A stretch of DNA of 64,000 nucleotides from Pseudomonadota bacterium (lineage in GTDB: Bacteria; Pseudomonadota; Gammaproteobacteria; Steroidobacterales; Steroidobacteraceae): positions 1-64,000 of the forward strand of contig JAEYXD010000124.1 in assembly GCA_023428645.1 (NCBI GenBank). The letters are read 5' to 3'. Under the pieces are notes generated by a model. It ran no database searches, had not been told where the DNA came from, and saw only the letters and a list, made by a program, of their open reading frames with translations. Shown here in pieces: positions 44,077 to 52,688 of this stretch. Each line of letters opens with the position of its first letter. Position 1 is the stretch's first letter. The position numbers were made by a program, and so were the translations under genes.

Positions 44077-44754
44077 ATGGTTGCGCAGTCCGTCATCGAG
44101 CATTCCTCGCCGAGCGAAAGTATTTCGAGTCACCCGCTGCTCGCCGACGTTGCCGCTGGCATCGAATATCTGCGCGAACGCGGCGCGCTGTCGTTCGGCC
44201 GCTCGTATACCGCCGCGACGCGTACGTCCGAACACCGCCTCTTGCTCGTGACGCGTGCTTCCGGCGCCAGCACGGTGGAGGGTGTGCACCTCGTCGATGC
44301 GGAGCACGCGATCCCCCCGTTGCCCGCGACGCTTGCAGGACCCTTCGCCGTGCTGCGCGCGCTCTTGAGCGAGCTCACGCATCGCTCGGCACTGTTCGTG
44401 CCCGCGCCTCATCTGACGGCCTTCGCCGTCGCGGGCCTGCCGCTGCCGATCGTCTATGGCTCCGGACTGCTTCGGCGCACGCCTGAAGCAGTGCCGGTCG
44501 TGCCCTGGACGGACGCGCTCGATCCGGCCTCGGTCTTGAGCGTCGTCAAGGCGCATCCGCGCAGCTCGGCGGTGCTGCTCGCGCGTCGTGGCGTGCTCGC
44601 CTACGGCGACGAGTCCATCGCCACGCTCGCGAAGTTCGTCTCGAATCTCGAGGAGTCCGCGCAGCTCACGTTCAACGCGCAGCTGCTCGGCGGCGCGCGT
44701 GCGCTGCCCGCCGATGCCTTCGAGCGCATGCAACGCGGCATCGCGGGCGACTGA
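44077..44754 (+). CDS. Degenerate class II aldolase/adducin-family protein
   Basis: This 225-residue protein is a divergent paralogue of the class II aldolase encoded at 49350 in the same operon. They share GALSFGRSYTAATR versus GVLSASRSYNAGIR, GLPLPIVYG then PVVPW versus ELPIVFG then PLVPW, and a C-terminal helix NLEESAQLTFNAQLLGG versus ALEDNAHIATKAQVLLG. The metal-binding HTHSP of the intact enzyme aligns with FVPAP (residues 107-111), and NHG aligns with RRG (170-172), so all visible zinc His are lost. It is unlikely to be an aldolase. A scaffold, sensor or partner of the intact paralogue is possible. The ATG at 44077 is used; it is the first gene of the operon. Confidence 0.7.
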   Translation: MVAQSVIEHSSPSESISSHPLLADVAAGIEYLRERGALSFGRSYTAATRTSEHRLLLVTRASGASTVEGVHLVDAEHAIPPLPATLAGPFAVLRALLSELTHRSALFVPAPHLTAFAVAGLPLPIVYGSGLLRRTPEAVPVVPWTDALDPASVLSVVKAHPRSSAVLLARRGVLAYGDESIATLAKFVSNLEESAQLTFNAQLLGGARALPADAFERMQRGIAGD

Positions 44755-44790
44755 TCAAAACAATTTCCCTTTTTTTCCTGGCACCTTCTC

Positions 44791-47055
44791 ATGGCCAATT
44801 CGAAGTCGAAACTCCTGTACTGGTCCGTTGCGCTCGCGCTCGGTCCCTTTGGCGCGCAAGCGACGCCCGAGCCCGCGGGCCCGGCCGCGTCCACCGACGG
44901 GCCGCTGCAGACCGTCGTCGTCACGGCGCAGAAGCGCGAGGAATCACTGCAGGACGTGCCGATCACGATCTCGGCGCTGACGGCCGACGACATCACTCGC
45001 GATCTCGATAACGCGCCTGGCGACATCCAGCGGCTGGTCCCGAATCTCTACGGCCATCCCACGGGCGGCCGCGCCGCGCGGCCCCGCTGGTTCCTGCGCG
45101 GCGTCGGCGTGAACACGAGCAGCCTCGTGAGTCCGATCGGCGTGTACGCGGACGAGGTCTACCAGAGCGCGCTCGAAGGCCACAGCCTGCCGCTGTTCGA
45201 TCTGGAGCGCGTCGAGGTGCTGCGCGGGCCGCAAGGCACGCTGTGGGGCAAGAACACGCCGGGCGGCGCGATTCATTTCGTGTCCAAGCGGCCGGGTTTC
45301 GAGAACGACGGCTACGTGAAGCTCGGCATCGGCAATCTCGAGCAGAAGGAGTTGCAGGGCGCGGTGGGCGGCACGCTGATCGACGGCGTGCTCGCGGGCC
45401 GCATCTCCTACTTGCAGGAACAGCGTGAGGGCTGGGCGCGCAACACGTTCAACGGCGACAAGAAGGCCGGCGCCTATGATGACACGGCATTCCGCGGCCA
45501 ATTGCTGTTCGCGCCCACCGATGCCGTCGAGGCGGTGTTGAAGTTGCACTATCGCTCGGTCGACAGCTGGGGCGTGCCGGGCTACAGCGTGGGCATTCGG
45601 GCGGGCGGCGCCGATGACTTCGGCTACGTGTCGCCGGTCGGTCCACACCCGCGGGTGGGCGATCCGGTCGATCGCAACAACGACATCAAGGGCGAGCAAG
45701 AGCAGTACGGCGCGGCGTTGACCGTCGCCGTGGAGCTGGGCTCGTACACGCTCACGTCCATCACGGGCTACGAAGACCTCGATTCCAAGAGTGCGGGCGA
45801 TCGCGAGCAGACGCCGAACGAAGTCATTCGTACCTACGATATTCGCAAGAGCGACCAGATCAGCCAGGAACTGCGGCTCGCGTCCGACCCCGACGCGGCG
45901 TTCAGCTGGATCGTCGGCGCGTACTACTTCGAGGATTCGCAGGCCTCCGATTCGACGAGCGCGACGCTGCCCGTGCCGCGTCAGGTCTTCGGTCAGTTCT
46001 ATCAGAACACCCAGGCGGTCGTGGACACCGACAGCTACGCGGGCTTCGCGAACGCGACGTATCGCGTCACGGATCGATTCAAGGTGAATGCCGGCGTGCG
46101 TTGGACGTCGGAGACGATCGGCATCGATCTGGAAGGCGTCGACGGTGGCCCGCGCGGCAACACGAGCTATCTCAACACGGATGCCTGGTGGCTGCGCTCG
46201 TCGGTTGCCGGCCCGCTGCGCCTGAACGCCTTCCAGCTGGAGGAGAACACCTGGGATGCGTGGACGTATGACGTGAGCCCGAGCTTCGAGCTCACGCCCG
46301 ACGTGCTGCTCTACGGCCGCTATGCCCGTGGCTTCCGCTCCGGCGGCTACAACGCGAGCGTCACGGCGCAGTCCTCCGTGAACACCGTCGAGCCCGAGCG
46401 GGTCGACTCGTTCGAGATCGGCGCCAAGACGCAATTCTTCGACGGCCGGCTCACCGCGAACGCGGCGGTGTTCTATTACGAGTGGCAGAACATGCAGCTC
46501 AACATCCAGGGCGTCACCGCCGCCGGCCTGAACGGCTCGACGCTGAAGAACGCCGCGCTCGGCAAGGCGCGCGGCCTGGAGCTCGAGCTCAGCGCGGCGC
46601 CGATCGATCACCTGCGGCTCGACCTGAACGTCGGGCTGCTGCACGCCGAGTACAGCGACTTCGTCGAGCGGCTCGCGAACGGCTCGGTCAACGACTACTC
46701 GGGCAACAAGTTCGCGCGTGCGCCGGACATGACGATCGGTGTCGAGGCGGAGTACGAGTTCGTGCTCGCGGCCGGCGGCGCGATCGTGCTGGGCACCGAC
46801 TGGTCGCATCAGAGCAAGATCTATTACAGCTCGGTCAATCAGACCGATCCGTTTCAGGAACAGAGCGGCTACACGATCGGCAACGCGCGCCTGTCGTACC
46901 GCACGCCCGACGAGCGCCTCGAGATCGCGGCCTATGTCCGCAATCTGACGGATCGCTCGTACGACCTCATCACCGTCGTTCCCGCGAACGGCGCGTATCG
47001 CACCACGACCGGCTATCCGCAGACGTATGGCCTGTGGCTGCGCAAATCCTTTTGA
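44791..47055 (+). CDS. TonB-dependent outer-membrane receptor
   Basis: This is an energised outer-membrane uptake barrel of 754 residues. A signal peptide is followed by a TonB box and plug start (LQTVVVTAQKREESLQDVPI), plug motifs (VEVLRGPQGTLWGKNTPGGA) and a 22-strand barrel ending in Phe (LWLRKSF). The sequence type is the broad TonB-receptor group often found with catabolic clusters in sphingomonads and related bacteria, rather than siderophore receptors. Its place between the pseudo-aldolase and the monooxygenase suggests uptake of the organosulfur substrate of this operon. Confidence 0.92.
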   Translation: MANSKSKLLYWSVALALGPFGAQATPEPAGPAASTDGPLQTVVVTAQKREESLQDVPITISALTADDITRDLDNAPGDIQRLVPNLYGHPTGGRAARPRWFLRGVGVNTSSLVSPIGVYADEVYQSALEGHSLPLFDLERVEVLRGPQGTLWGKNTPGGAIHFVSKRPGFENDGYVKLGIGNLEQKELQGAVGGTLIDGVLAGRISYLQEQREGWARNTFNGDKKAGAYDDTAFRGQLLFAPTDAVEAVLKLHYRSVDSWGVPGYSVGIRAGGADDFGYVSPVGPHPRVGDPVDRNNDIKGEQEQYGAALTVAVELGSYTLTSITGYEDLDSKSAGDREQTPNEVIRTYDIRKSDQISQELRLASDPDAAFSWIVGAYYFEDSQASDSTSATLPVPRQVFGQFYQNTQAVVDTDSYAGFANATYRVTDRFKVNAGVRWTSETIGIDLEGVDGGPRGNTSYLNTDAWWLRSSVAGPLRLNAFQLEENTWDAWTYDVSPSFELTPDVLLYGRYARGFRSGGYNASVTAQSSVNTVEPERVDSFEIGAKTQFFDGRLTANAAVFYYEWQNMQLNIQGVTAAGLNGSTLKNAALGKARGLELELSAAPIDHLRLDLNVGLLHAEYSDFVERLANGSVNDYSGNKFARAPDMTIGVEAEYEFVLAAGGAIVLGTDWSHQSKIYYSSVNQTDPFQEQSGYTIGNARLSYRTPDERLEIAAYVRNLTDRSYDLITVVPANGAYRTTTGYPQTYGLWLRKSF

Positions 47056-47088
47056 TCACTTCACGATTCTTGCAGGTGGGAGTTACTC

Positions 47089-48276
47089 ATGACGATCGAA
47101 TACTTCTGGCGTTTACCGAGCGGCGGCGACGGTCGCGAAGCCGTCAGCACTCGCGGCGACTTCGGTAAGGGCGGACGCGTCGCGCCGCGTCAGCTGCGCG
47201 ACGGCACCGACGGCCATGGCTACATCGACTACGTCTCGCAGGTCGCCCGGGCCGCGGACATCAACGGCTTTCACGGCGCCTTGCTGCCGACCGGCCGCTC
47301 CGGTGACGAACCGTGGGTCGTCGCCTCGGCGCTCGCGCGCGAGACGCGCAACCTGCATTTCCTGATCGCGTTCCAGCCCGGCTTCCTGCATCCGGCGTAC
47401 GCGACGCAGATGGCGGCGACGCTGTCGCGCATCACGAACGGGCGCGTCGACTGGAACATCATCACTGGCGGCAACCCGAAAGAGCAGCGCGCGTACGGCG
47501 ACTTCTTCAATCACGACGAGCGCTACGCCCGCACGGGCGAGTTCCTCGATGCGTTCCGCGGTTATGCGGCGGGCGAGCCGTTCAATCATCAGGGCAATCT
47601 CTACCGCTTCGAGAACGGCGGCCTGACGGCGCCGCTGAAGAACGCGCGCCTGCCGGGGATCTATTTCTCGGGGTCCTCCAACCCCGCGATCGCGGTCGCG
47701 GCCAAGCACGCCGATGTCTATCTGATGTGGGCCGAGCCGCCCCAGAGCATCGCCGGAGAGATCGCAAAAATCCGCGCGGCGGCCGCGGCCGAGGGCCGCG
47801 GCGAGCAGATCCGCTTCGGCATTCGCGTCGACGTCATCGCTCGCGACACCGAAGAAGAAGCCGTGGCCGAAGTGCGCCGCTTCTACGACAGCATCCCGCA
47901 GGACATGCTCGAGACGTTCAAGAAAGCGCGCCCGCGCGACGAGTCCGTCGGTGCGCATCGGCAGTGGGCACTGCACAACGGCAAGGTCGACAGCTTCGAA
48001 GACCTGTTCGTCTCGCCGAACTTGTGGGCCGGCAAGGCGATCTCGAACGGCGCGAAGGGTGGTCAGGTCGGCGGCCCGACCTGCGTGCTCGTCGGCAGCA
48101 ACGAGCAGATCGCCGAACGCCTCGCCGAGTACATCGACATCGGCATCACGACGTTCATTCTCGCGGCGAAGCCCCATCTCGAAGAAGCGTATCGCGTCGG
48201 CGAGTACATCCTGCCGCGCGTCGACGGCGCGCTCGAGCGGCTGCGTGCGCGTCGCAACGAACAGCGCGTGGCCTGA
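47089..48276 (+). CDS. SsuD-like FMNH2-dependent monooxygenase with altered active site
   Basis: This is a bacterial-luciferase-family flavin monooxygenase of 395 residues that would use FMNH2 and oxygen to cleave or oxidise a carbon-sulfur compound. It follows E. coli alkanesulfonate monooxygenase SsuD over its length (LPTGRSGDEPWVVA, SVGAHRQWALHNGK, SPNLWAG, PHLEEAYRVGE). Several catalytic positions of SsuD, as I recall them, differ: Cys54 is Gly72 here (GRSG), His228 is Asp (GIRVDV), Tyr331 is Lys (AKPHLEE), and the Arg297 loop is rearranged. The Arg226 equivalent is kept. A substrate other than simple alkanesulfonates is likely. The FMN reductase at the end of the operon would supply FMNH2. 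Confidence 0.82.
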   Translation: MTIEYFWRLPSGGDGREAVSTRGDFGKGGRVAPRQLRDGTDGHGYIDYVSQVARAADINGFHGALLPTGRSGDEPWVVASALARETRNLHFLIAFQPGFLHPAYATQMAATLSRITNGRVDWNIITGGNPKEQRAYGDFFNHDERYARTGEFLDAFRGYAAGEPFNHQGNLYRFENGGLTAPLKNARLPGIYFSGSSNPAIAVAAKHADVYLMWAEPPQSIAGEIAKIRAAAAAEGRGEQIRFGIRVDVIARDTEEEAVAEVRRFYDSIPQDMLETFKKARPRDESVGAHRQWALHNGKVDSFEDLFVSPNLWAGKAISNGAKGGQVGGPTCVLVGSNEQIAERLAEYIDIGITTFILAAKPHLEEAYRVGEYILPRVDGALERLRARRNEQRVA

Positions 48277-48287
48277 AGGAGCGCAAC

Positions 48288-49340
48288 GTGAGTCAACCCG
48301 TGGACACGCTGTACTACACGCGCTGCGCCGTGCCGACTCCGCTCGGCATCGCCGCCCGCCTCGGCTGGCTGGACGAGGAGTTCGGGCGCGACGGTATTGC
48401 CTTCAAGGTCGTCGTCGAGAGCGAGAGCACGGCGGCGCGGGAGGCTCACTACGATCACAGCGTCGCGAATCTGTTTCGCCTGGGCGGCAGCATTCCGGCG
48501 CTGTGGGCGAAGGGCAATGGCAGGGCAACGCGATTGCTCGCGTTGTCGTGGGTCGATGAGTTTCAGGCGATCGTCACTCTGCCAGCTTCGAACATTCGGT
48601 CGCCGCGCGATCTGCGCGGCCGCCGTCTGGGCGTGACGAAGCATCGCAGCGACTTCATCGATCACGAGCGCGCGAGCGCCTTGCGCGGTTTCTTCACCGC
48701 GCTCGAGCTGGGCGGCGTGGCGCTATCCGACGTCCAGATCGTCGATCTGGAAGAGGAGCGCAACTCGATCGCCCAGCAGGGCGACGAGGCGGTGTCCGGT
48801 AGCCGCTTCGCGGGGCCGAAACGCAAGCCGAGCCATCGGCCGCTGCATGCGCTCATTCGCGGCGACGTGGATGCGCTGTATCTGAAAGGCCCGCGCGGCT
48901 TGCAGCTCGTGCATCAGCTCGGCTTGCACGTCAGCGTGGACCTGGGCTCGCACCCGGACCCGTTGGTGCGCGCGAACAATTGCACGCCGCGACCGCTGAC
49001 GGTCGACGAGCAGTTGCTGCAAGCACGGCCCGATCTCGTGCAGCGCGTCGTCGCGCGGGTCATCGAGGCGGGGCAGTGGGCGACGACGCACGCCGCCGAA
49101 GCCGTGCATTTCATCGGCATCGAGACGAGCACGGCCGACGCCTGGGTTCGCTACGGCCACGGCAACGATGTGCATGCAAGCCTGCACGTCGATCTCGCGG
49201 AGCGATCGATCGCAGCGCTGGCTGACCTCAAGGATTTTCTGGTGCGGCAAGGCTTCGTGCGCGACTTCGATGTCCGCGGCTGGATTGCGCCCGAGCCGTT
49301 CGGCCGGGCGATCGCTCAAACGACGCGCAGAGTCGCGTGA
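48288..49340 (+). CDS. DszB-like putative desulfinase (cytosolic, SsuA-fold)
   Basis: The 350-residue product has the fold of sulfonate-binding proteins but no signal peptide, which points to a cytosolic enzyme. It resembles DszB, the sulfinate desulfinase that releases sulfite in dibenzothiophene desulfurisation. The start LYYTRCAVPTPLG matches the DszB segment with its catalytic Cys (Cys13 here). An RLGG motif (Arg64) matches the DszB RxGG, and His54 stands 10 residues before it, as in DszB. GDVDALYLKGPRGLQ and VRANNCTPRPL segments follow. The GTG at 48288 has GGAG upstream, 11 bp after the monooxygenase gene. A periplasmic binding protein lacking its signal is the alternative. Confidence 0.6.
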   Translation: MSQPVDTLYYTRCAVPTPLGIAARLGWLDEEFGRDGIAFKVVVESESTAAREAHYDHSVANLFRLGGSIPALWAKGNGRATRLLALSWVDEFQAIVTLPASNIRSPRDLRGRRLGVTKHRSDFIDHERASALRGFFTALELGGVALSDVQIVDLEEERNSIAQQGDEAVSGSRFAGPKRKPSHRPLHALIRGDVDALYLKGPRGLQLVHQLGLHVSVDLGSHPDPLVRANNCTPRPLTVDEQLLQARPDLVQRVVARVIEAGQWATTHAAEAVHFIGIETSTADAWVRYGHGNDVHASLHVDLAERSIAALADLKDFLVRQGFVRDFDVRGWIAPEPFGRAIAQTTRRVA

Positions 49341-49349
49341 GGAGTTCAG

Positions 49350-50033
49350 ATGAGCGCAGTTGAAAAAGGCCTCACTGCTGCCGAGCGCAGCGAGCACACC
49401 TACCGTGAGCTCGGCGCCTTCGGCGCAACCGGCCGCCGCCGCATCAACGAGGCAGGACGCGCGTTGCTCGAGCACGGCGTGCTGTCCGCGAGCCGCTCCT
49501 ACAACGCCGGCATCCGCGTTCCGGGCGAGGAGAAGTTCGTCCTCGGCGGATTCACGGCGACGGGCGAAGCGGACGCGCCGGCGGCGATCGTCGGTTTCGA
49601 CGGCACCTACTACGAGGGCAAGTTCAAGAAGAACCATCTGGAGCTGCTCGAGGTGTATGCCGCGATCTTTCGCGAGCGCCCGGATGTGAATGCGGCGATC
49701 CACACGCATTCGCCCTATATCGAAGGCTTCGCATTCGCGCACCGCGAGCTGCCGATCGTGTTCGGCGATGACCTCGGGCGGATTACCCGCGCGCCGATTC
49801 CGCTCGTGCCGTGGGAGCCGCGCTATTCCGCGGGCACGATCACGCAAGCGGTCGCACGCTCGCCGAGCGCGCCCGCGGTGATCATCGCGAATCACGGGCC
49901 GTTCTTCTGGGGCCGCGAGCTCGAGGATGTCGTCGACCTGATCATCGCGCTGGAAGACAACGCGCACATCGCGACCAAGGCGCAGGTCCTGCTGGGGTCG
50001 CAATCGTTCACTCATTCAAGCGAGCGTTCATGA
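49350..50033 (+). CDS. Class II aldolase/adducin-family protein
   Basis: Zinc-dependent class II aldolases and epimerases cleave or isomerise sugar-phosphate-like compounds. The 227-residue product has the metal ligands His118 and His120 (AAIHTHSPY) and His182 (IIANHGPFF), and a Glu in KNHLELLE, so the site looks complete. GGAG lies 6 nt before the ATG. Its position between the desulfinase-like gene and the transporter suggests it processes the carbon skeleton left after sulfur removal, or an aldehyde product. Substrate is unknown. A degenerate paralogue opens the operon. The stop overlaps the next gene as ATGA. Confidence 0.82.
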   Translation: MSAVEKGLTAAERSEHTYRELGAFGATGRRRINEAGRALLEHGVLSASRSYNAGIRVPGEEKFVLGGFTATGEADAPAAIVGFDGTYYEGKFKKNHLELLEVYAAIFRERPDVNAAIHTHSPYIEGFAFAHRELPIVFGDDLGRITRAPIPLVPWEPRYSAGTITQAVARSPSAPAVIIANHGPFFWGRELEDVVDLIIALEDNAHIATKAQVLLGSQSFTHSSERS

Positions 50034-51127
50034 CGAAGAGAGTTGTCGCCGCGCGCGCGTACGCCAGCGCGGCATTGGCCATCGTGGGAGTGTTCGCCGG
50101 TTCGCTCGCGCACGGGCAGGATGCCGCCAAGGTCGTGCGCATCGCCAGCATCGGTACGTTGAGCGAAGGCAAGGTCTTCGTGACGAGCCAGTCCACTCGC
50201 GTTCAGACGGAGGGCTGGCTGGAGCAGCAGCTCGCGAAGCGCGGTGTCAAGCTCGTGTGGCACCCTGTCGCCTCGTCGCTCGGCGGTCCTGGCTTCAACG
50301 AAGCGCTCGCGAGCAAGCAGGTGGACTTCGCCAGCTATGGCGACTTGCCGTCCATCATCGCGAAGTCGGCGGGCGTCGATATCAAGCTGATCGTCCCGTA
50401 CGGCGGCGCGACGCACTCGTATCTGTTCGTGCGCAAGGGCGTGGCCGCGAATTCGCTCGCGGATTTGAAGGGCAAGCGCATCGCGCTGCAGCGCGCGCGT
50501 CCGGCGGAATTGCCGTTCACTCGGCTCGCGCGCGAGCACGGGCTCGCGCTCAGCGATTTCAAGATCTACAACCTGCCACCGGATGGCGGCAAGTCGGCCG
50601 TCGTCGCGGGCAGCGTCGATGCGTATTTCGGCGACCCCGGGGTGTATCAGCTGCAGGATCAGGGTCACGGCCGCATCATCTGGTCGACGAAGCAGACGCC
50701 CGCGGGCAAGGGCAGCTGGAACACCCGCGTCGATCTGTATGCGCGCACCGAGTTCGCGCGCGCGAATCCGGAGATCACGAAATTGGTCGCGGCGGCGTAC
50801 ATTCGCGCGGCGCATTGGGTCTCGCAGGACCAGAACTTCGATCAGGTCGTGCAGATCTATGCGCGTCCCGGCTCGCCCGAGCACGTCATCCGCCGCGACT
50901 TCGCGGATCAGCCGCTGCCCTGGCGCGAACGCTGGTCGCCCGTCTTCAATGACGAACTGGCGCGGCACTTCAACGAATCGATTCAGATCAGCCTCGAGCG
51001 CAAGCTCATCCGGCGCGCGTTCGATGCACGTGAGCTGTTCGATCCGACGTACGCGCGCGCGGCGCTGCGGTCACTGCAGCTCGAGGGCTTCTGGGCGACT
51101 TCGGGGGCCAAGGTGGCGACTCGATGA
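50030..51127 (+). CDS. ABC transporter periplasmic binding protein (SsuA/NMT1-like)
   Basis: This is the binding protein of the importer in this operon. The 365-residue product starts with a Sec signal peptide (ASAALAIVGVFAGSLAHGQD region) and has the sulfonate/nitrate/taurine-binding fold (QVDFASYGDLPSIIAKSAGV, then LADLKGKRIALQRARPAELP). Related proteins bind aliphatic sulfonates or nitrate. The ATG at 50030 overlaps the aldolase stop; a longer frame runs back into that gene and is rejected. Permease genes follow directly. Confidence 0.88.
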   Translation: MTKRVVAARAYASAALAIVGVFAGSLAHGQDAAKVVRIASIGTLSEGKVFVTSQSTRVQTEGWLEQQLAKRGVKLVWHPVASSLGGPGFNEALASKQVDFASYGDLPSIIAKSAGVDIKLIVPYGGATHSYLFVRKGVAANSLADLKGKRIALQRARPAELPFTRLAREHGLALSDFKIYNLPPDGGKSAVVAGSVDAYFGDPGVYQLQDQGHGRIIWSTKQTPAGKGSWNTRVDLYARTEFARANPEITKLVAAAYIRAAHWVSQDQNFDQVVQIYARPGSPEHVIRRDFADQPLPWRERWSPVFNDELARHFNESIQISLERKLIRRAFDARELFDPTYARAALRSLQLEGFWATSGAKVATR

Positions 51128-51918
51128 GTGCCGTCATCGCGCGGCCCTGGTTCGTTCCACGCTGGCGGCCCATGCTGCTGGCGGCCGCGGGTCCGGCGCT
51201 CCTGTTCGGGCTGTGGTGGGTGCTCGCCAACTCCGGGCGCTTCGCCACTCAGATCGTCGTGCCGCCGCGGGAGATCTGGGCCGCGTGGCTCGAGGTGCTG
51301 CGCTCGGGCGAGTTGTGGCTGCACCTCCAAGGCAGCTTCACGCGTCTGGGCGCGGGCTTCTCGTTCGGCACGCTGGCCGGCTTGAGTTGCGGCGTGCTGA
51401 TGGCGGTGTCGCGACATTTCGAAGCAGCCTGCGCACCGCTCTTCAATGCCGTGCGCCAGGTGCCCTCGATCGCCTTCATCCCGATGCTGATCCTCGTGTT
51501 CGGCATCGGCGAGACCTTCAAGATCCTCATCGTCGCGAAGGCCGCGTTCTTCGCGGTGGCGCTCGCGACCTTCGACGGCGTACGCAATGTGTCGTCCTCG
51601 CACCTCGAGGTGGCGAGCCTGTATCGGCTCGGATTCTTCGCGCGTGTGCGCTACGTGCTGGCGCCCGCGGCGCTCGGCGATCTGCTCACGGGCGTGCGGC
51701 TGGGGCTTGGCCGCGCGTGGGGCGTGCTCATCGCGGCCGAGTTGTTCGCCGCGGACGTCGGCGTCGGACAGATGATGGAGGCAGGCCGTCAGATGTTTCG
51801 TCTCGACATCGTGTTCGTCGGCGTCATCCTCATCGGTCTGATCGGCTTTCTATTCGATCGCGTTCTGCGAATGCTGCAGGTGAAGCTCGCGCCTTGGCGG
51901 ACCGAGGCGGGCGCATGA
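51124..51918 (+). CDS. ABC transporter permease (SsuC-like), first copy
   Basis: This is a 264-residue inner-membrane permease of the sulfonate/nitrate/taurine class with about six helices. The EAA loop that contacts the ATPase is near residues 150-185 (HLEVASLYRLGFFARVRYVL). It overlaps the binding-protein gene as ATGA and the second permease gene likewise. The presence of two different permeases suggests a heterodimeric pore. Confidence 0.88.
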   Translation: MSAVIARPWFVPRWRPMLLAAAGPALLFGLWWVLANSGRFATQIVVPPREIWAAWLEVLRSGELWLHLQGSFTRLGAGFSFGTLAGLSCGVLMAVSRHFEAACAPLFNAVRQVPSIAFIPMLILVFGIGETFKILIVAKAAFFAVALATFDGVRNVSSSHLEVASLYRLGFFARVRYVLAPAALGDLLTGVRLGLGRAWGVLIAAELFAADVGVGQMMEAGRQMFRLDIVFVGVILIGLIGFLFDRVLRMLQVKLAPWRTEAGA

Positions 51919-52688
51919 AGGCGCCGTTGTCGAAAGCCGCCCGCGCGCGCACGGGTGCGATCGCGGTCATCATCCTGATTGCGGCATACGAGGTGTTCGC
52001 CCGCTCGAGCGATGCGTTCGCGTATGCGTTCGTGCCGCTGGCCGGCTTGTGGGGCGCGCTGGTCGAGATCGCCCTCTCCGGTGAGCTCGGCGAGAACGTG
52101 CTCGCGAGCGTGCGCGTCGTGTTCGCCGGCCTCGCGTGGGGCGGCGCGGCGGGATTCGTCATCGGCAGCGCGATGGCGTATTCGCGCACGATCGGCACGT
52201 TCGTCAATCCGCTCTTCAATGCGTGGCGACCCGTACCGACGCTGGGCCTCATTCCGCTCATCGCGCTCTGGTTCGGCAATGGCGAGACGTCCAAGCTCGT
52301 GCTCGTCTCGCTCGCCGCCGCCGAACCGATGATCCTGAACACGTACGAGGGACTGCGCTCGGCGGAGACGCGCTACCTCGAAGGCGGCCGCGTGCTGACG
52401 TTCACGCGCTGGCAGCTCTTCAGGCTCGTGCAATTGCCCGCGGCGCTGCCCGCGATCTTCACGGGACTGCAGCATGCGTTGGGCTTCGCCTGGATCGCGA
52501 CGATCGGCGCGGAGCTGCTGTTCACGATCGGGCCAGGGCTCGGCGGCGTCATGGAGCGCGCGCAGACCGCCGCACGGATGGACGTCGTGATCGTCTGCGT
52601 CGCCGCGATCGGCGTCGTCGGACTGGCGATCAACGTGTTGGTCACGCGGCTCGCGACCTACGCACTGCGCTGGCGAGACCTCGCGTGA
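51915..52688 (+). CDS. ABC transporter permease (SsuC-like), second copy
   Basis: This is a 257-residue permease homologous to, but clearly different from, the preceding one. Its EAA loop is RYLEGGRVLTFTRWQLFRLV, and VNPLFNAWRPVPTLGLIPLI is typical of the family. ATGA overlap with the first copy and a GTGA overlap with the MFS gene show tight coupling. Confidence 0.88.
   Translation: MKAPLSKAARARTGAIAVIILIAAYEVFARSSDAFAYAFVPLAGLWGALVEIALSGELGENVLASVRVVFAGLAWGGAAGFVIGSAMAYSRTIGTFVNPLFNAWRPVPTLGLIPLIALWFGNGETSKLVLVSLAAAEPMILNTYEGLRSAETRYLEGGRVLTFTRWQLFRLVQLPAALPAIFTGLQHALGFAWIATIGAELLFTIGPGLGGVMERAQTAARMDVVIVCVAAIGVVGLAINVLVTRLATYALRWRDLA

Noticed and set aside
44944..46809. A 621-codon open frame on the - strand opposite the TonB receptor gene
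   Set aside because: Antisense shadow; the + strand protein is a complete TonB-dependent receptor.
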